Below are positions 52,141 through 61,406 of a stretch of 64,000 nucleotides of DNA, one piece after another. This stretch comes from a bacterium (GTDB lineage: Bacteria; Planctomycetota; Planctomycetia; Isosphaerales; Isosphaeraceae). A program made the position numbers and the translations under genes. Position 1 is the stretch's first letter, and each line of letters starts with the position of its first letter. The notes below the pieces were generated by a model, which was not told where the DNA came from, did no database searches, and worked only from the letters and a program-made list of their open reading frames with translations. Where the stretch lies: contig WGMM01000020.1 of the NCBI GenBank assembly GCA_016125085.1, positions 1-64,000 of the forward strand, given 5' to 3'.

Positions 52141-53529
52141 ATGAGCGAGTCCTTTGACGAAATCCGGGTTGCCCAGGACAAGCCGATCGCGCAACGCGCT
52201 TTGCCGAAAGGACTGATTGACCGGCTGTTACGACCGGTCCACCGGTTTCTGCATGTCGAGGCATCCAGCGGAATCGTGCTCCTTTTCTGCACCGTTTCTG
52301 CTTTGATCCTGGCCAATTCGCAACTCGCCGATGCTTATCATGCGCTCTGGGAACTGCCGGTCTCGGTTTCGATCGGCTCGTTCAAGCTGGCGTATCCTTT
52401 TCGGACCCTCGTGATCAACGATGCCCTGATGACGATTTTCTTTTTCGTCGTGGGCCTTGAAATCAAGCGGGAAATCGTCTCGGGTGAGCTTTCCGACCCC
52501 CGTAAGGCTGCACTGCCTGTCCTGGCGGCGATCGGTGGCATGATCGTGCCGGCGCTTGTCTATTCGGTTTTCCAGATCGGTCAGCCAGGTCTCCGCGGCT
52601 GGGCGATCCCGATGGCTACGGACATCGCCTTCGTCGTCGGATTTCTGGCACTGCTGGGCAAAGGTGTTCCATTCGGACTGAAAATTTTTCTCTTGTCTCT
52701 GGCGATTGCCGACGATCTTGGGGCCGTGCTCATCATCGCCCTGGTTTTCTCGGACAAGCTCGAAGGGCTTTGGGTCTGGGGGGCGACCGCCGGGTTCTTC
52801 ATCACCTATCTGCTTAATGTCATTGGAGTTCGACGCGTCGGTGTCTACATCCTGGTGGGGGCCGCGATCTGGCTTTGCTTTCTCAAATCCGGAATACATC
52901 CGACTGTGGCAGGCGTTCTCCTGGGTCTGCTGACGCCCGTGCGGGCCTGGGTGCCCGACAGCACTTTTTCCGTCTGGATCGAGGAATTCTGGAACCGGAC
53001 CAACAAGGCGGGTTTGACACCGGAGCGGCGTGTCGAAGAACTGGCCCGGCTTCAGTTCATCGCCCGTGAAAGCGTTTCGCCGCTCCAGAGGCTGGAGAAC
53101 GCACTACACCCATGGGTCGCGTTCGGCATTATGCCGCTTTTCGCTTTGGCGAACGCTGGCGTGAAGCTTGATCCTGATCGTATCTCGGATTCGGTCGCGG
53201 TCGCTGTCGCGGCCGGGCTCGTCATCGGCAAGCCTCTGGGAATTCTGCTCTTCTGCCGCATCGCACTGAAGCTCAAAGTCGCTGCCCTGCCCGACGGAGT
53301 GAACATGCCGATGCTCGTCGGTGGTTCTTGCCTCGCCGGGATCGGGTTCACCATGTCGTTGTTCATCAATGGGCTGGCTTTTCCTGGCTCGGAATTCGCC
53401 AGGTTCAACGAAGCTGGCAAAATCGGTACGCTCATGGGCTCGGCCTGCAGCGCAGCGATCGGGGCCTCGATCCTCATCGTAACCCTGCTGAAATCGCGCG
53501 TTTCACGAACTCAACACGTCGAGCCCTGA
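52141..53529 (+). CDS. nhaA: Na+/H+ antiporter NhaA
   Basis: This 462-residue protein has about 12 hydrophobic helices and the NhaA motifs ATDIAFVVGFLALLG and SLAIADDLGAVLIIAL, with the paired Asp residues that bind Na+ and H+, and the C-terminal GGSCLAGIGFTMSLFI. NhaA exchanges internal sodium for external protons. It is longer than E. coli NhaA (388), mostly through an N-terminal extension and a loop after LLGLLTPVRAW. ATG at 52141 follows GGAGCGAAGAGG; a start 30 bases upstream is less likely. Confidence 0.95.
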   Translation: MSESFDEIRVAQDKPIAQRALPKGLIDRLLRPVHRFLHVEASSGIVLLFCTVSALILANSQLADAYHALWELPVSVSIGSFKLAYPFRTLVINDALMTIFFFVVGLEIKREIVSGELSDPRKAALPVLAAIGGMIVPALVYSVFQIGQPGLRGWAIPMATDIAFVVGFLALLGKGVPFGLKIFLLSLAIADDLGAVLIIALVFSDKLEGLWVWGATAGFFITYLLNVIGVRRVGVYILVGAAIWLCFLKSGIHPTVAGVLLGLLTPVRAWVPDSTFSVWIEEFWNRTNKAGLTPERRVEELARLQFIARESVSPLQRLENALHPWVAFGIMPLFALANAGVKLDPDRISDSVAVAVAAGLVIGKPLGILLFCRIALKLKVAALPDGVNMPMLVGGSCLAGIGFTMSLFINGLAFPGSEFARFNEAGKIGTLMGSACSAAIGASILIVTLLKSRVSRTQHVEP

Positions 53530-53542
53530 AACTGGGCTCGAC
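53518..53542 (+). terminator. hairpin at the 3' end of nhaA
   Basis: GTCGAGCCC (53518-53526) pairs with GGGCTCGAC (53534-53542) around a seven-base loop; the nhaA stop codon is in the loop. Only a weak ATATTCTT follows, so it may end or stabilise the transcript. Confidence 0.4.
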
Positions 53543-53637
53543 ATATTCTTGCAATCCGCTATGTTCCGGTGAGTGTTCGTCGATGGCGAGTCAGGATCGA
53601 CTCGTAGTCCATAGGCAAGGAAGCCAGGGATACAAAG

Positions 53638-54537
53638 ATGGCCAGTCATGATGACGCTCGTGGCGTAACCCACAGAACCCGCCGGAAATTTCAGCCGATC
53701 GTCGAGCCGACGCTCGAACGACGCGAAGTGATGACGGCCACGCCCCTGCCCGTCGATGGTGTGCCGGATGTGGCTCCCATGATCGCGACCGATGCGGCCT
53801 CGACCGCGACTCCAGTCTCGACGACCGATGCGCCGGTGACGACATCTTCCGAAGTGACGACGACTTCCGTCGAGCCCCCGGTAGCGACGACTTCTGGTGA
53901 TATCGCGACGACATCCGTCGGCGGTGTGACACCGGTTACGAACGAAATGGTGACTACCGGTGCCGTAAAGCGAGGATTGACCAGGCCCGGTTCGGCGGGG
54001 GTCGACTGGTCGAGCATGGCCGGTTGGTCGTGGCTGAGTGGTTCCTGGAAGTCGAATACGAAGATCGACTTCATGCAGACCCTGGCTCGAACGATGGGGG
54101 CTAAAAACGTCCGTTTCCCCTCGATACCGAGCATGGACACCTGGATCGTCGGGACAGACAGCTATGTCGGCCGTACGGCGCTTGCGGCTCAGCAACAGGC
54201 AATGCCGCTGGACGGCCTCGTGATCAAGCCGGGGGGTAGCGGCGCTCCTACGACATTGTCCATGACTTCCGCGGATGGAACTCCGCCCGTGGAACTGCCG
54301 CTGACCAGCGTCAAGGGAAATTCGGCGACGTTTACCGGTTCGACACCGATCTTCGAAACCACGACGACTTCCGACGGCAAGGAAGTGACTACGACGACTC
54401 AAGGTGCCCCTGTCCGAGTGAACTTGACCCGGCGAAATGCAAGTTCGATGCGGATCACGTCCGAAATGCTCACGGGCGGCAAGTGGATTCGCATGTTCAC
54501 ATACACGGCGACCAAAATGCGAAACGGGAATGCCTGA
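53638..54537 (+). CDS. secreted Thr/Ser-rich protein with planctomycete export motif
   Basis: This 299-residue protein has a basic N-terminus followed by RRKFQPIVEPTLERREVMTA. This resembles the 'LE-x-R-x-[LM]' motif found at the start of many secreted planctomycete proteins and replaces a classical signal peptide. A Thr/Val/Ser-rich low-complexity segment (about 45-105) follows. The rest (SMAGWSWLSGSWKSNTKIDF, PLDGLVIKPGGSGAPTTLSM) is beta-rich and compact. I recognise no known domain. Upstream is nhaA; downstream is a convergent hydrolase gene across a strong hairpin. Confidence 0.8.
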   Translation: MASHDDARGVTHRTRRKFQPIVEPTLERREVMTATPLPVDGVPDVAPMIATDAASTATPVSTTDAPVTTSSEVTTTSVEPPVATTSGDIATTSVGGVTPVTNEMVTTGAVKRGLTRPGSAGVDWSSMAGWSWLSGSWKSNTKIDFMQTLARTMGAKNVRFPSIPSMDTWIVGTDSYVGRTALAAQQQAMPLDGLVIKPGGSGAPTTLSMTSADGTPPVELPLTSVKGNSATFTGSTPIFETTTTSDGKEVTTTTQGAPVRVNLTRRNASSMRITSEMLTGGKWIRMFTYTATKMRNGNA

Positions 54538-54576
54538 GCCGTTTCGGAACTTCAGGTCGACCGATCGGCCGATTCC

Positions 54577-54608
54577 AGCCCGGCGCTCTCATTGACGAGT
54601 GCCGGGCT
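54577..54608. terminator. hairpin terminator between convergent genes
   Basis: AGCCCGGC (54577-54584) pairs with GCCGGGCT (54601-54608), with an inner CTC/GAG stem. It sits between the stop of the Thr-rich protein gene and the stop of the minus-strand hydrolase gene. No T-run was seen. Confidence 0.5.
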
Positions 54609-54642
54609 CTAGCGCGTCCGTCGAATACGAATTCGCCCCGAT

Positions 54643-56994
54643 TCAATTCGGCCGTTCGAGATGTTTCGCGCCTCGGGGCCAGTTCAGGTGCTTCGAAAGA
54701 AATTCGAAGGAACCGGTTCCGTCGATTTCGTGGCCCCGATTGAAATAAGTGATATGCGCGTTCTCGCCGACGCCCAGCAAGTCGTACGTACGCTTGACCT
54801 TGGCGAATTCGTAGCCGATCCATTCGTCAGGGGCGACACCGTCGAAGTGACCGCGTTCCACCATGAAAGGCCTGGGTGCGATCAGCGCCGCCATTTCGGC
54901 ATAATTGAATTTCGAAGCGAGATCCCACTCGTACATGTCGTACTCGATCGTGAACATGTAGGAATACTGTCGGTCCGTATTCGTGCATTTGACGACCCAC
55001 TCATTGAAATCGGCCGAGCAGATCGACAGGCAATATCGGGTGAGAGCGGCCGGAATCCGCATGGCCGATTTGCCGCCATAAGACAGTCCGTAAAATGCGA
55101 TCCGGCTCTTGTCGACATTTTCCTGGGTTTCGAGCCAGTCAAGAATGCGTTCATGCTGACGGATGATCATGGCGAAGAGCGATTGGCCGAGAGGCCAGGC
55201 CTTGCGCTGGATCGTGCGGAACCGCTCTTTGCCGATATAGGCATTCTGCGGCGCGAAGACGATATAGCCCCGGTCGGCCAGTTCGGCTCCATAAGAGTGA
55301 TAGACGGTTTTCTTTTTCGGATCGACGATGTCGTCCGGCCTCCCTTCCAGGCCATGCTGGCACACGACCACGGGCCGTTTTTCGCCGGGCTTCAGATCCC
55401 TGGGCAAGAGCAGCACGCCATAGGCGTAAACGTCGGAATAAACCGGAATTTTCACTGCATAGCCGCGAAAGCCGGGTTCGTCGTAAACCAGTTTCGATTC
55501 GGCCGCCAGCGGTTCGGTCGGTTCCGGCATTCTGCCCATGAGGTCGTTCCAGAAGACCTGACGAAGCCGGTCCCGCTCGGCGGCAAAGGCTTCTGGCTTT
55601 TGGGGGTCGGCGGCTTTCCAGAGTTCGAATCGGCGAAGTTCCGAAGTCCGCAGCAAGTTCTGGGTGAAATCGGCCCAGGTGCGGAAGTTGCTGCGAATCG
55701 CATCGGTCGTCTTCAATTCCGCAGTATCCAGTGGGATCGCAGTCGTTCGTTCCGGCAGATCCATACCCAGCAGACCGGCGACTCGGGAGATTGCGGCCGA
55801 CCGGTCGCCGACTTCGAGAATTCTGTCTGCCGCAGGGCCGGCTAACTGGCGTGCCCGGGTCAGTTCGCTGTCAATCTCTTCCTTCGTCGCTGGCCTTAGC
55901 GCACCATCGGCTGCGTCGTCCCGGCCGTTGCGCGGCGGAAGCGATTCCGCCAGAGTCGGTCCGTCGGTTCGGTCGATCAGAAGCCTGGTATCTGGAGACT
56001 CGACTGCCATCGCGGCCAGTTCGGCATCCTGAAATTCGTGGGCCTGTCTCCAGATCGTCCTGTCGATCGGTTCGAGCCACTGTGTCGTATCTCGGGCCTG
56101 AAAATAGCCGCTGATCCAGAAAATGGAAGCGTCCGCTCCAAGATTCGCCGCCAGAAGGGCCACCTGGCCACCGTCGCCATGGCCGTAAACGACGCTCGGC
56201 AAAAACTGTCGCGTCGCCAGAGCTGTTCGCAAGTGAAAAAGGCCCGAGATCACGCCAGAAACCTCATAGGCCAGCGGTGATTGGCCCGTTTCCCAGGCCA
56301 TCCGCCAGATCCATTCCCGGTGCGAGAGGTTCGTGAACCTCACTTTGGCGTCGCCCGACCAGGTGTCCTTGCGATCCAGCAGGGCCGGAACCAGGATCAG
56401 GCCTCCCGCTTCGGCCAGACGGGTGGCGATTCGAAGACCATCTTCAGCGCCTTTGCCACCCGTGCCATTGTCCAGAACGATCCCGAGGAAGCGGATCTTG
56501 CCCGAATCTTCAGCATTCTCAACTCGATTCGGACGAACGAGATGGCCCTGCATCCAAACATCCGGGAAAACTTCCCAGCGAACGGCGTCGATTCTGGTTC
56601 TGTTCGAGCCCGATTTCGGAGTCGGCAGGCCGATCGGCCCCGGGCCGGGCGTGATGTATTCGAAACGGCCTTTCGGCATCGAGATTCGTTCGCCACCGGC
56701 AAAGCCCAGGCTCCGGCGTAGCCGTTCGCGGCGCTCGGCCTGGGAATTCTGGCCCGAACGGTTCTTTTGCCATGCTTCGTCGCGAACCTTGACGCTATCG
56801 GCCAGCATTTTGTCGAAGTGGCGGTGAATGCCTTCGACCATTTCGGCGGCCGGGTCGGCCGGAATCATCCACGGCTTCGTGCCGGGCAATACGGGGACGG
56901 GATTCGACTGAGCGATGCAAGTTGTGCTGAATAAGATAATTGCGGAGATTGCCGAAGAGATCGGAACGATCCGGGCTCCAGTGCATGCAGTCAT
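54643..56994 (-). CDS. exported double alpha/beta-hydrolase protein
   Basis: This 783-residue protein has a signal peptide (IVPISSAISAIILFSTTCIAQ). The second half holds an intact alpha/beta hydrolase of the dienelactone-hydrolase/acetyl-xylan-esterase type: VVVCQHGLEGRPDD, nucleophile Ser in YGLSYGGKSA, and later HFDGVAPDE and RGHEID for the acid and His. The first half also has a hydrolase-like order (ILVPALLDRKDTW, VVYGHGDGGQVALLA), but its nucleophile elbow reads GHGDG, with Asp instead of Ser, so it is probably inactive. Its ATG at 56994 follows GGAAGGA. Likely a periplasmic or surface esterase acting on acylated carbohydrates; substrate unknown. Confidence 0.88.
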   Translation of the reverse strand: MTACTGARIVPISSAISAIILFSTTCIAQSNPVPVLPGTKPWMIPADPAAEMVEGIHRHFDKMLADSVKVRDEAWQKNRSGQNSQAERRERLRRSLGFAGGERISMPKGRFEYITPGPGPIGLPTPKSGSNRTRIDAVRWEVFPDVWMQGHLVRPNRVENAEDSGKIRFLGIVLDNGTGGKGAEDGLRIATRLAEAGGLILVPALLDRKDTWSGDAKVRFTNLSHREWIWRMAWETGQSPLAYEVSGVISGLFHLRTALATRQFLPSVVYGHGDGGQVALLAANLGADASIFWISGYFQARDTTQWLEPIDRTIWRQAHEFQDAELAAMAVESPDTRLLIDRTDGPTLAESLPPRNGRDDAADGALRPATKEEIDSELTRARQLAGPAADRILEVGDRSAAISRVAGLLGMDLPERTTAIPLDTAELKTTDAIRSNFRTWADFTQNLLRTSELRRFELWKAADPQKPEAFAAERDRLRQVFWNDLMGRMPEPTEPLAAESKLVYDEPGFRGYAVKIPVYSDVYAYGVLLLPRDLKPGEKRPVVVCQHGLEGRPDDIVDPKKKTVYHSYGAELADRGYIVFAPQNAYIGKERFRTIQRKAWPLGQSLFAMIIRQHERILDWLETQENVDKSRIAFYGLSYGGKSAMRIPAALTRYCLSICSADFNEWVVKCTNTDRQYSYMFTIEYDMYEWDLASKFNYAEMAALIAPRPFMVERGHFDGVAPDEWIGYEFAKVKRTYDLLGVGENAHITYFNRGHEIDGTGSFEFLSKHLNWPRGAKHLERPN

Positions 56995-57358
56995 GGGTGG
57001 GTGGTCCTTCCGGATCGGGATCTGACGGTATCCGATGCGATTTCGACAGTGGAGATGGGGCGAGGGTGAACGGCCTGATCTGGTCGAAGCGGGCCGAGCC
57101 TTCAGCATACGGGTACCCGGTGCGAAATCAAGGGGCATGAAAGGCATCGATGCGCCGGGATTCTGGCAGGATCGCCCGGATTGGACTTGGCCGAATCGGC
57201 TGGAAGGTTATGATGTGCAGGTCGTAAGACTATCGTCGGCGCGCACCGGCCCTGAATTTCGATTCGATCGATCTTCGCTGGCACGAATTGCGAACGGGCA
57301 TTTCGAGGACCGACTCGCCCTGTAAGGAACGACGAGCGTCGAGGAAGGATCGCCCGCG
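56995..57358. other. divergent intergenic region with promoter candidate
   Basis: About 360 bases between the divergent hydrolase and glycosyltransferase genes. On the plus strand TTGGCC (57187-57192) and TATGAT (57209-57214) are 16 bases apart and likely drive the glycosyltransferase operon. The minus-strand promoter was not identified. No coding-like frame was seen. Confidence 0.45.
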
Positions 57359-58510
57359 ATGGAACTGCTGGCTCTCGTCGAATCACCAGGGCACGTGTGT
57401 TGCCGATACCGGATCGCGGCGTTCGAGCCTTATCTTCGCTATTTCGGCGTGAACGTCACGTATCAGGCGATCGCCCATTCCGCCCCGGCCCGCCTGGCCC
57501 AGATGCACGCCGCCGGTCGGTTCGATGCTGTGATACTGCAGCGGAAGCTGCTCGATTCGGTCAGCCTTGCGGCCCTGCGCCGGTCGGCGAAATTTCTGGC
57601 ATTCGACTTTGACGATGCCGTGGTTTATCGAGACAGCTATTCGCCGAAGGGGCACCACTGTCCGCGCCGGAAGGTGCGATTTTCGAATACGGTTCGGTGT
57701 GCCGACCAGATTCTGGCCGGAAATTCGTTTCTTGCCCAATTGGCCGAAGATCATGGGGCCAGGTCGCAGAAAGTCCGGTACATGCCGACCTGCGTCGACC
57801 TGGAGCGTTATGAAACGACCCGGGTGGAGGCTGCCAGGCGGCCGGCCGAGGGGCCGTTCGTGATGGTCTGGGTCGGTTCGTCCAGTACTCTCAAGGGCCT
57901 GGAAGCGACGAGCGGACTGTGGAACGGTGTCGGAGAGCACGTGCCCGCGGCTGTCCTGCGTGTCGTGTGCGACCGGTTTCCGCGGTTCGATCGGCTGGCG
58001 GTCGAGCCGGTCGTGTGGTCCGAAGAGACGGAGATCGATTGGATCGTCGCATCGGACGTCGGCGTGAGCCACGTGCCCAATGATTTGTGGAGCCGCGGCA
58101 AATGCGGGCTCAAAGTCCTGCAGTACATGGCCGCAGGGTTGCCGGTGCTGACCAATCCGGTCGGCGTGCATGTCGAAATGATCCGGTCCGGCCGAAACGG
58201 GTTTCTGGTGCAGGAGCCACGTGAATGGATCGAGGCCGTGCGCTGGCTGGCTGCGAATCGTGACAGGGCGGCCGCCATGGGCCGCGCTGCGATGGACGAC
58301 ATCCGCCGTGGCTATGACATCGCTGATTGGGGGCCATTTTTCGTTGACTGGGTCATGCCCGGCGCAGTTGTGCCTGAAGTTGCAGACGAACGACGGGCAG
58401 ACGCCGCCAGTAGCCGTTCGTGGGCTATCGATTCGGGAACCAGCCAGAACGCCGTGCGTGGGCCCCATCAGGACAGCAAGAGCGACATCAGGCCAGGACA
58501 GCATGCATGA
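57359..58510 (+). CDS. glycosyltransferase, GT-B fold (group 1/family 4-like)
   Basis: This 383-residue protein has the GT-B pattern: an N-terminal domain (LLALVESPGHVCCRYRI, VILQRKLLDSVSL) and a C-terminal nucleotide-sugar domain (FVMVWVGSSSTLKGLE, SHVPNDLWSRGKCGLKVLQYMAAGLPVL, RSGRNGFLV), typical of glycosyltransferase family 4-like proteins. There are no membrane helices. GAAGGATC lies before the ATG. Its stop overlaps the start of the downstream double kinase (ATGA), so both probably build or modify an envelope glycan. The last 40 residues are disordered. Confidence 0.88.
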   Translation: MELLALVESPGHVCCRYRIAAFEPYLRYFGVNVTYQAIAHSAPARLAQMHAAGRFDAVILQRKLLDSVSLAALRRSAKFLAFDFDDAVVYRDSYSPKGHHCPRRKVRFSNTVRCADQILAGNSFLAQLAEDHGARSQKVRYMPTCVDLERYETTRVEAARRPAEGPFVMVWVGSSSTLKGLEATSGLWNGVGEHVPAAVLRVVCDRFPRFDRLAVEPVVWSEETEIDWIVASDVGVSHVPNDLWSRGKCGLKVLQYMAAGLPVLTNPVGVHVEMIRSGRNGFLVQEPREWIEAVRWLAANRDRAAAMGRAAMDDIRRGYDIADWGPFFVDWVMPGAVVPEVADERRADAASSRSWAIDSGTSQNAVRGPHQDSKSDIRPGQHA

Positions 58511-60309
58511 AAGTGGCGAATTCCATCCGCAGGAAATATCACCGAAGGCATTATGACCGGAAACGCCTGTTCGGGATGACGGGCTGGACGTGGTTCCAGC
58601 TTGACGAAGTCGGCTGGTGGATTCGCGAGGAATGGTTCGACCGTCTTGCCGGGCCGCATGGTCTGAAGTGGCAGGAATGGCGTAAGGCGAATCGGCTGCG
58701 GGTCGTCAAGGACGGTCCGCACCGCACGGTTTATCATGTCGATCTGGGTGATACGGGCGTTTACGTCAAGCATTACCGGGTGCCTGACTTCCGGGCTCGA
58801 CTGAGACAATGGTTCCGCCGTGGCAAGGCGCGCAACGAAGGCAGCAAGGCGCTGAAGCTGGACGCGATCGGCGTGCGGACTTTCACGCCACTTGCACTTG
58901 GCGAACAGCGTAAGCGGGGGTTCCTCTACGAGAATTATCTCGTGACCGAGGCAATTCCTGATGTCGAGCCGCTGGATGCTTTCCTGGAGAAGATTCTGCC
59001 CGAATACGAATCTGGCCGACAGGCGGACATTCGTCGATCGATCGGCGATGCCCTGGCGCGTCTGTGTTCACGCCTGCATGAGGCGGGGTACGTTCACGGC
59101 GATTTCCACCCGGGCAATATCCTGATTCGTCTGATGGAAAACGACGAGCCGCGATTGTATCTGATCGACCTCGACGCGGTCCGTCAACGCGGCGAAGGGC
59201 TCTCCGTCCGCGAAATTCGGGACAATCTGGCCCAGCTCAACAATTATTTTTTCTCGCGATCGAGCCGGGCCGAACGGCTTCGATTCCTGGAAGCCTACCT
59301 GAAGTACCGGGGGCGACATAACCCAATCTCTCCGCTTGAGATGGGGCGATTCGCCCGGCAGATCGAAAAAGCCACGCGAACCTGGGCTGAGCGGCTCTGG
59401 CGTCGCTGGGCCAAGAGGGGCCTGGGCACGAACAAATATTACAAGACATTTCGGGACAGGAACACCTGGGGCGTTTTCAGCCGGGTCTTCGAGCGCGAGC
59501 ATGTGCGGGAGATCGTCGAAGATCCGGAACGGCTGATGTACGACGACGGTTCACGAATTCTCAAACATTCGAGGTCGTCGACCGTCGCCGAGGTGACCGT
59601 CAGAACTTCCGAAGGTCCGCGCCGCGTGATCGTGAAAAAGATTCCGACCTACAAGCCACGCGACTTCTGGTTCGGGTGGTTGCGGACGCCTCGCTGCCTT
59701 CGAGCCTGGAAAGCTGCCGGGCATCTGGTGGCCCGCGACGTGCCGACGCCGCGGCCCCTGGGCTATCTCGTCAAAGGCTGGCCAGGCTTGCCCGGATTTC
59801 TGACAAGGCGATACCCGGCAGTGACTTACACGATTATGGACCGCCCGGAACGCATGGTCCAGCTTGAAGACCATCTGCGTTTCATTCAGGCGGAAGTGCC
59901 TGAGGCGAATCGCAAGTCAGTCATCGATCGATCGGCTGTCGCCCTGGCTGCCGCGGTAAGAAAGCTCCATGCCAAATCGCTTTCACACCGCGACATGAAA
60001 GCTGCAAACATCCTGGTGATGCCGCGTCCTGATGGTTCTTTCGATGATGTTTCGTGGATCGACCTCGTCGGCGTCACGCTGGAGCATCCGCTGCCCTATC
60101 GCAACCGGGTGCAGAATCTGGCTCGTCTCGCCATATCCATTCAGTCCAAGAACCTCCTGACCAATGCCGCGGCGCTCAGGTTCATCAAGAGCTATCTCCC
60201 ACTCGCTTTCCTTCCTCGAAATTCGTGGAAAAAACTGTGGCGAGATGTACTTGCGGAGATGCGGCAGAAGTCGGATCGGAATCTCCGGATCGGCAGGCCA
60301 CTGAGCTGA
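58507..60309 (+). CDS. tandem double lipopolysaccharide kinase-like protein
   Basis: This 600-residue protein carries two WaaP/Kdo-kinase-like domains. Domain 1 (about 60-290) has the catalytic loop YVHGDFHPGNILI and the metal motif LIDLD. Domain 2 (about 330-590) has SHRDMKAANILVM and WIDLVG. Both keep the catalytic loop Asp and Asn, so both may be active. Family enzymes phosphorylate heptose or Kdo sugars in LPS. The ATG at 58507 overlaps the glycosyltransferase stop by 4 bases. The N-terminal 50 residues are basic and Trp-rich. The next gene, a lipoprotein, follows 62 bases later. Confidence 0.9.
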   Translation: MKVANSIRRKYHRRHYDRKRLFGMTGWTWFQLDEVGWWIREEWFDRLAGPHGLKWQEWRKANRLRVVKDGPHRTVYHVDLGDTGVYVKHYRVPDFRARLRQWFRRGKARNEGSKALKLDAIGVRTFTPLALGEQRKRGFLYENYLVTEAIPDVEPLDAFLEKILPEYESGRQADIRRSIGDALARLCSRLHEAGYVHGDFHPGNILIRLMENDEPRLYLIDLDAVRQRGEGLSVREIRDNLAQLNNYFFSRSSRAERLRFLEAYLKYRGRHNPISPLEMGRFARQIEKATRTWAERLWRRWAKRGLGTNKYYKTFRDRNTWGVFSRVFEREHVREIVEDPERLMYDDGSRILKHSRSSTVAEVTVRTSEGPRRVIVKKIPTYKPRDFWFGWLRTPRCLRAWKAAGHLVARDVPTPRPLGYLVKGWPGLPGFLTRRYPAVTYTIMDRPERMVQLEDHLRFIQAEVPEANRKSVIDRSAVALAAAVRKLHAKSLSHRDMKAANILVMPRPDGSFDDVSWIDLVGVTLEHPLPYRNRVQNLARLAISIQSKNLLTNAAALRFIKSYLPLAFLPRNSWKKLWRDVLAEMRQKSDRNLRIGRPLS

Positions 60310-60371
60310 GGCTCCCAAAGGCTCAGCCGATGGCCGAATTCGAGATGGCCCTGAAGAAAGCCGAGCGATCG

Positions 60372-61382
60372 ATGAAGACGACGAAATCCGGAAAATCATG
60401 GATGATCCTGGTCGCCTGTCTGGCGTCCCAGGCCACCGTTTCCGGCTGCGCGGCGATGAATCGGCGTCCGGAGTCCCTTTTGCCGGATCAGTACACGTTC
60501 CGATCCGGGCCTTTCCGGATTCATACGCACAAGCCGATCAGGTCGAACGATCCGATGGTGGCCGAACTCGATTCGCTCTCCCGCGACGTTTCGAAGGCGA
60601 TCGGACAGCCTGAGCAGCCCGGGCATGAGCATGTCGACGTCTATCTGCTCAAGGACGAAGCCAGCTTTCGGCACTACCTGAAATTCTTCCATCCGGAATT
60701 GCCGCCGCGGCGTGCATATTTCATCGCCACGGAGAGTTCGCGAACGATATACACCTTCCTCGGCGATCATCTGATGGAGGATCTCCGCCATGAAGCGACG
60801 CACGCTCTGGTGAACCTCAGCCATCCGACCCTGCCCTTGTGGCTGGACGAAGGGCTTGCCGAAGTGTTCGAACACCCTGAGCGTTCGCCCGATCGAGATT
60901 TGCACCTCGACAAGTTTCTGGCCGATGTGAAAGCTGGTGCCATGCCGGATCTGGCGAGGCTGGAGAAGATCACCGACGTTCGGGAAATGACGCCTCGTGA
61001 TTATCGCGAATCCTGGGCCTGGGTCCGCTGGGGCCTTGCCGGGCCGGAACCGATCCGGGCCGTTTTCGCCAGATACATCAAGGAATCGACGGGCTCGAAC
61101 CTGGCCGCATCGGGACAATTCCACAGTCTGGCGGCGATGTGGAACCAGGTGGCACCTCAACTCAACCCGCAGGGTACTCCGATGGTCGCCTGGTTGAGCC
61201 GCCAGGCGGAATCGGTTCGGACGAACCTGGCCACCGCCCCCGTGGACAGCCAGCTGCGCAAGGCACGTCTTCAGAATGCGGAACCACAGGCGGAGATGCG
61301 GACCTTTGAGCCGGACGCAAAGGATCCATCAGGGGCAACGACTCGGAAACGGGGCTTCCTGCGCCGGCTGTTCGGGTTCTGA
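60372..61382 (+). CDS. lipoprotein with metallopeptidase-like HExxH motif
   Basis: This 336-residue protein has a lipoprotein signal with lipobox SQATVSGCAAM (about residues 17-27). A peptidase domain follows with RHEATHALVN, an HExxH zinc site, and a downstream glutamate in WLDEGLAEVFE, as in gluzincin/DUF1570-like peptidases. The C-terminal tail is Ala/Lys/Arg-rich. I chose the ATG at 60372 because it places the lipobox correctly; an in-frame ATG at 60330 would add 14 residues. It is probably anchored in a membrane and faces the periplasm. It is the last gene of the glycosyltransferase-kinase operon by position; whether it works with them is unknown. Confidence 0.85.
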   Translation: MKTTKSGKSWMILVACLASQATVSGCAAMNRRPESLLPDQYTFRSGPFRIHTHKPIRSNDPMVAELDSLSRDVSKAIGQPEQPGHEHVDVYLLKDEASFRHYLKFFHPELPPRRAYFIATESSRTIYTFLGDHLMEDLRHEATHALVNLSHPTLPLWLDEGLAEVFEHPERSPDRDLHLDKFLADVKAGAMPDLARLEKITDVREMTPRDYRESWAWVRWGLAGPEPIRAVFARYIKESTGSNLAASGQFHSLAAMWNQVAPQLNPQGTPMVAWLSRQAESVRTNLATAPVDSQLRKARLQNAEPQAEMRTFEPDAKDPSGATTRKRGFLRRLFGF

Positions 61383-61406
61383 GCGGAGCCTTCGACCATT
61401 TTCACG

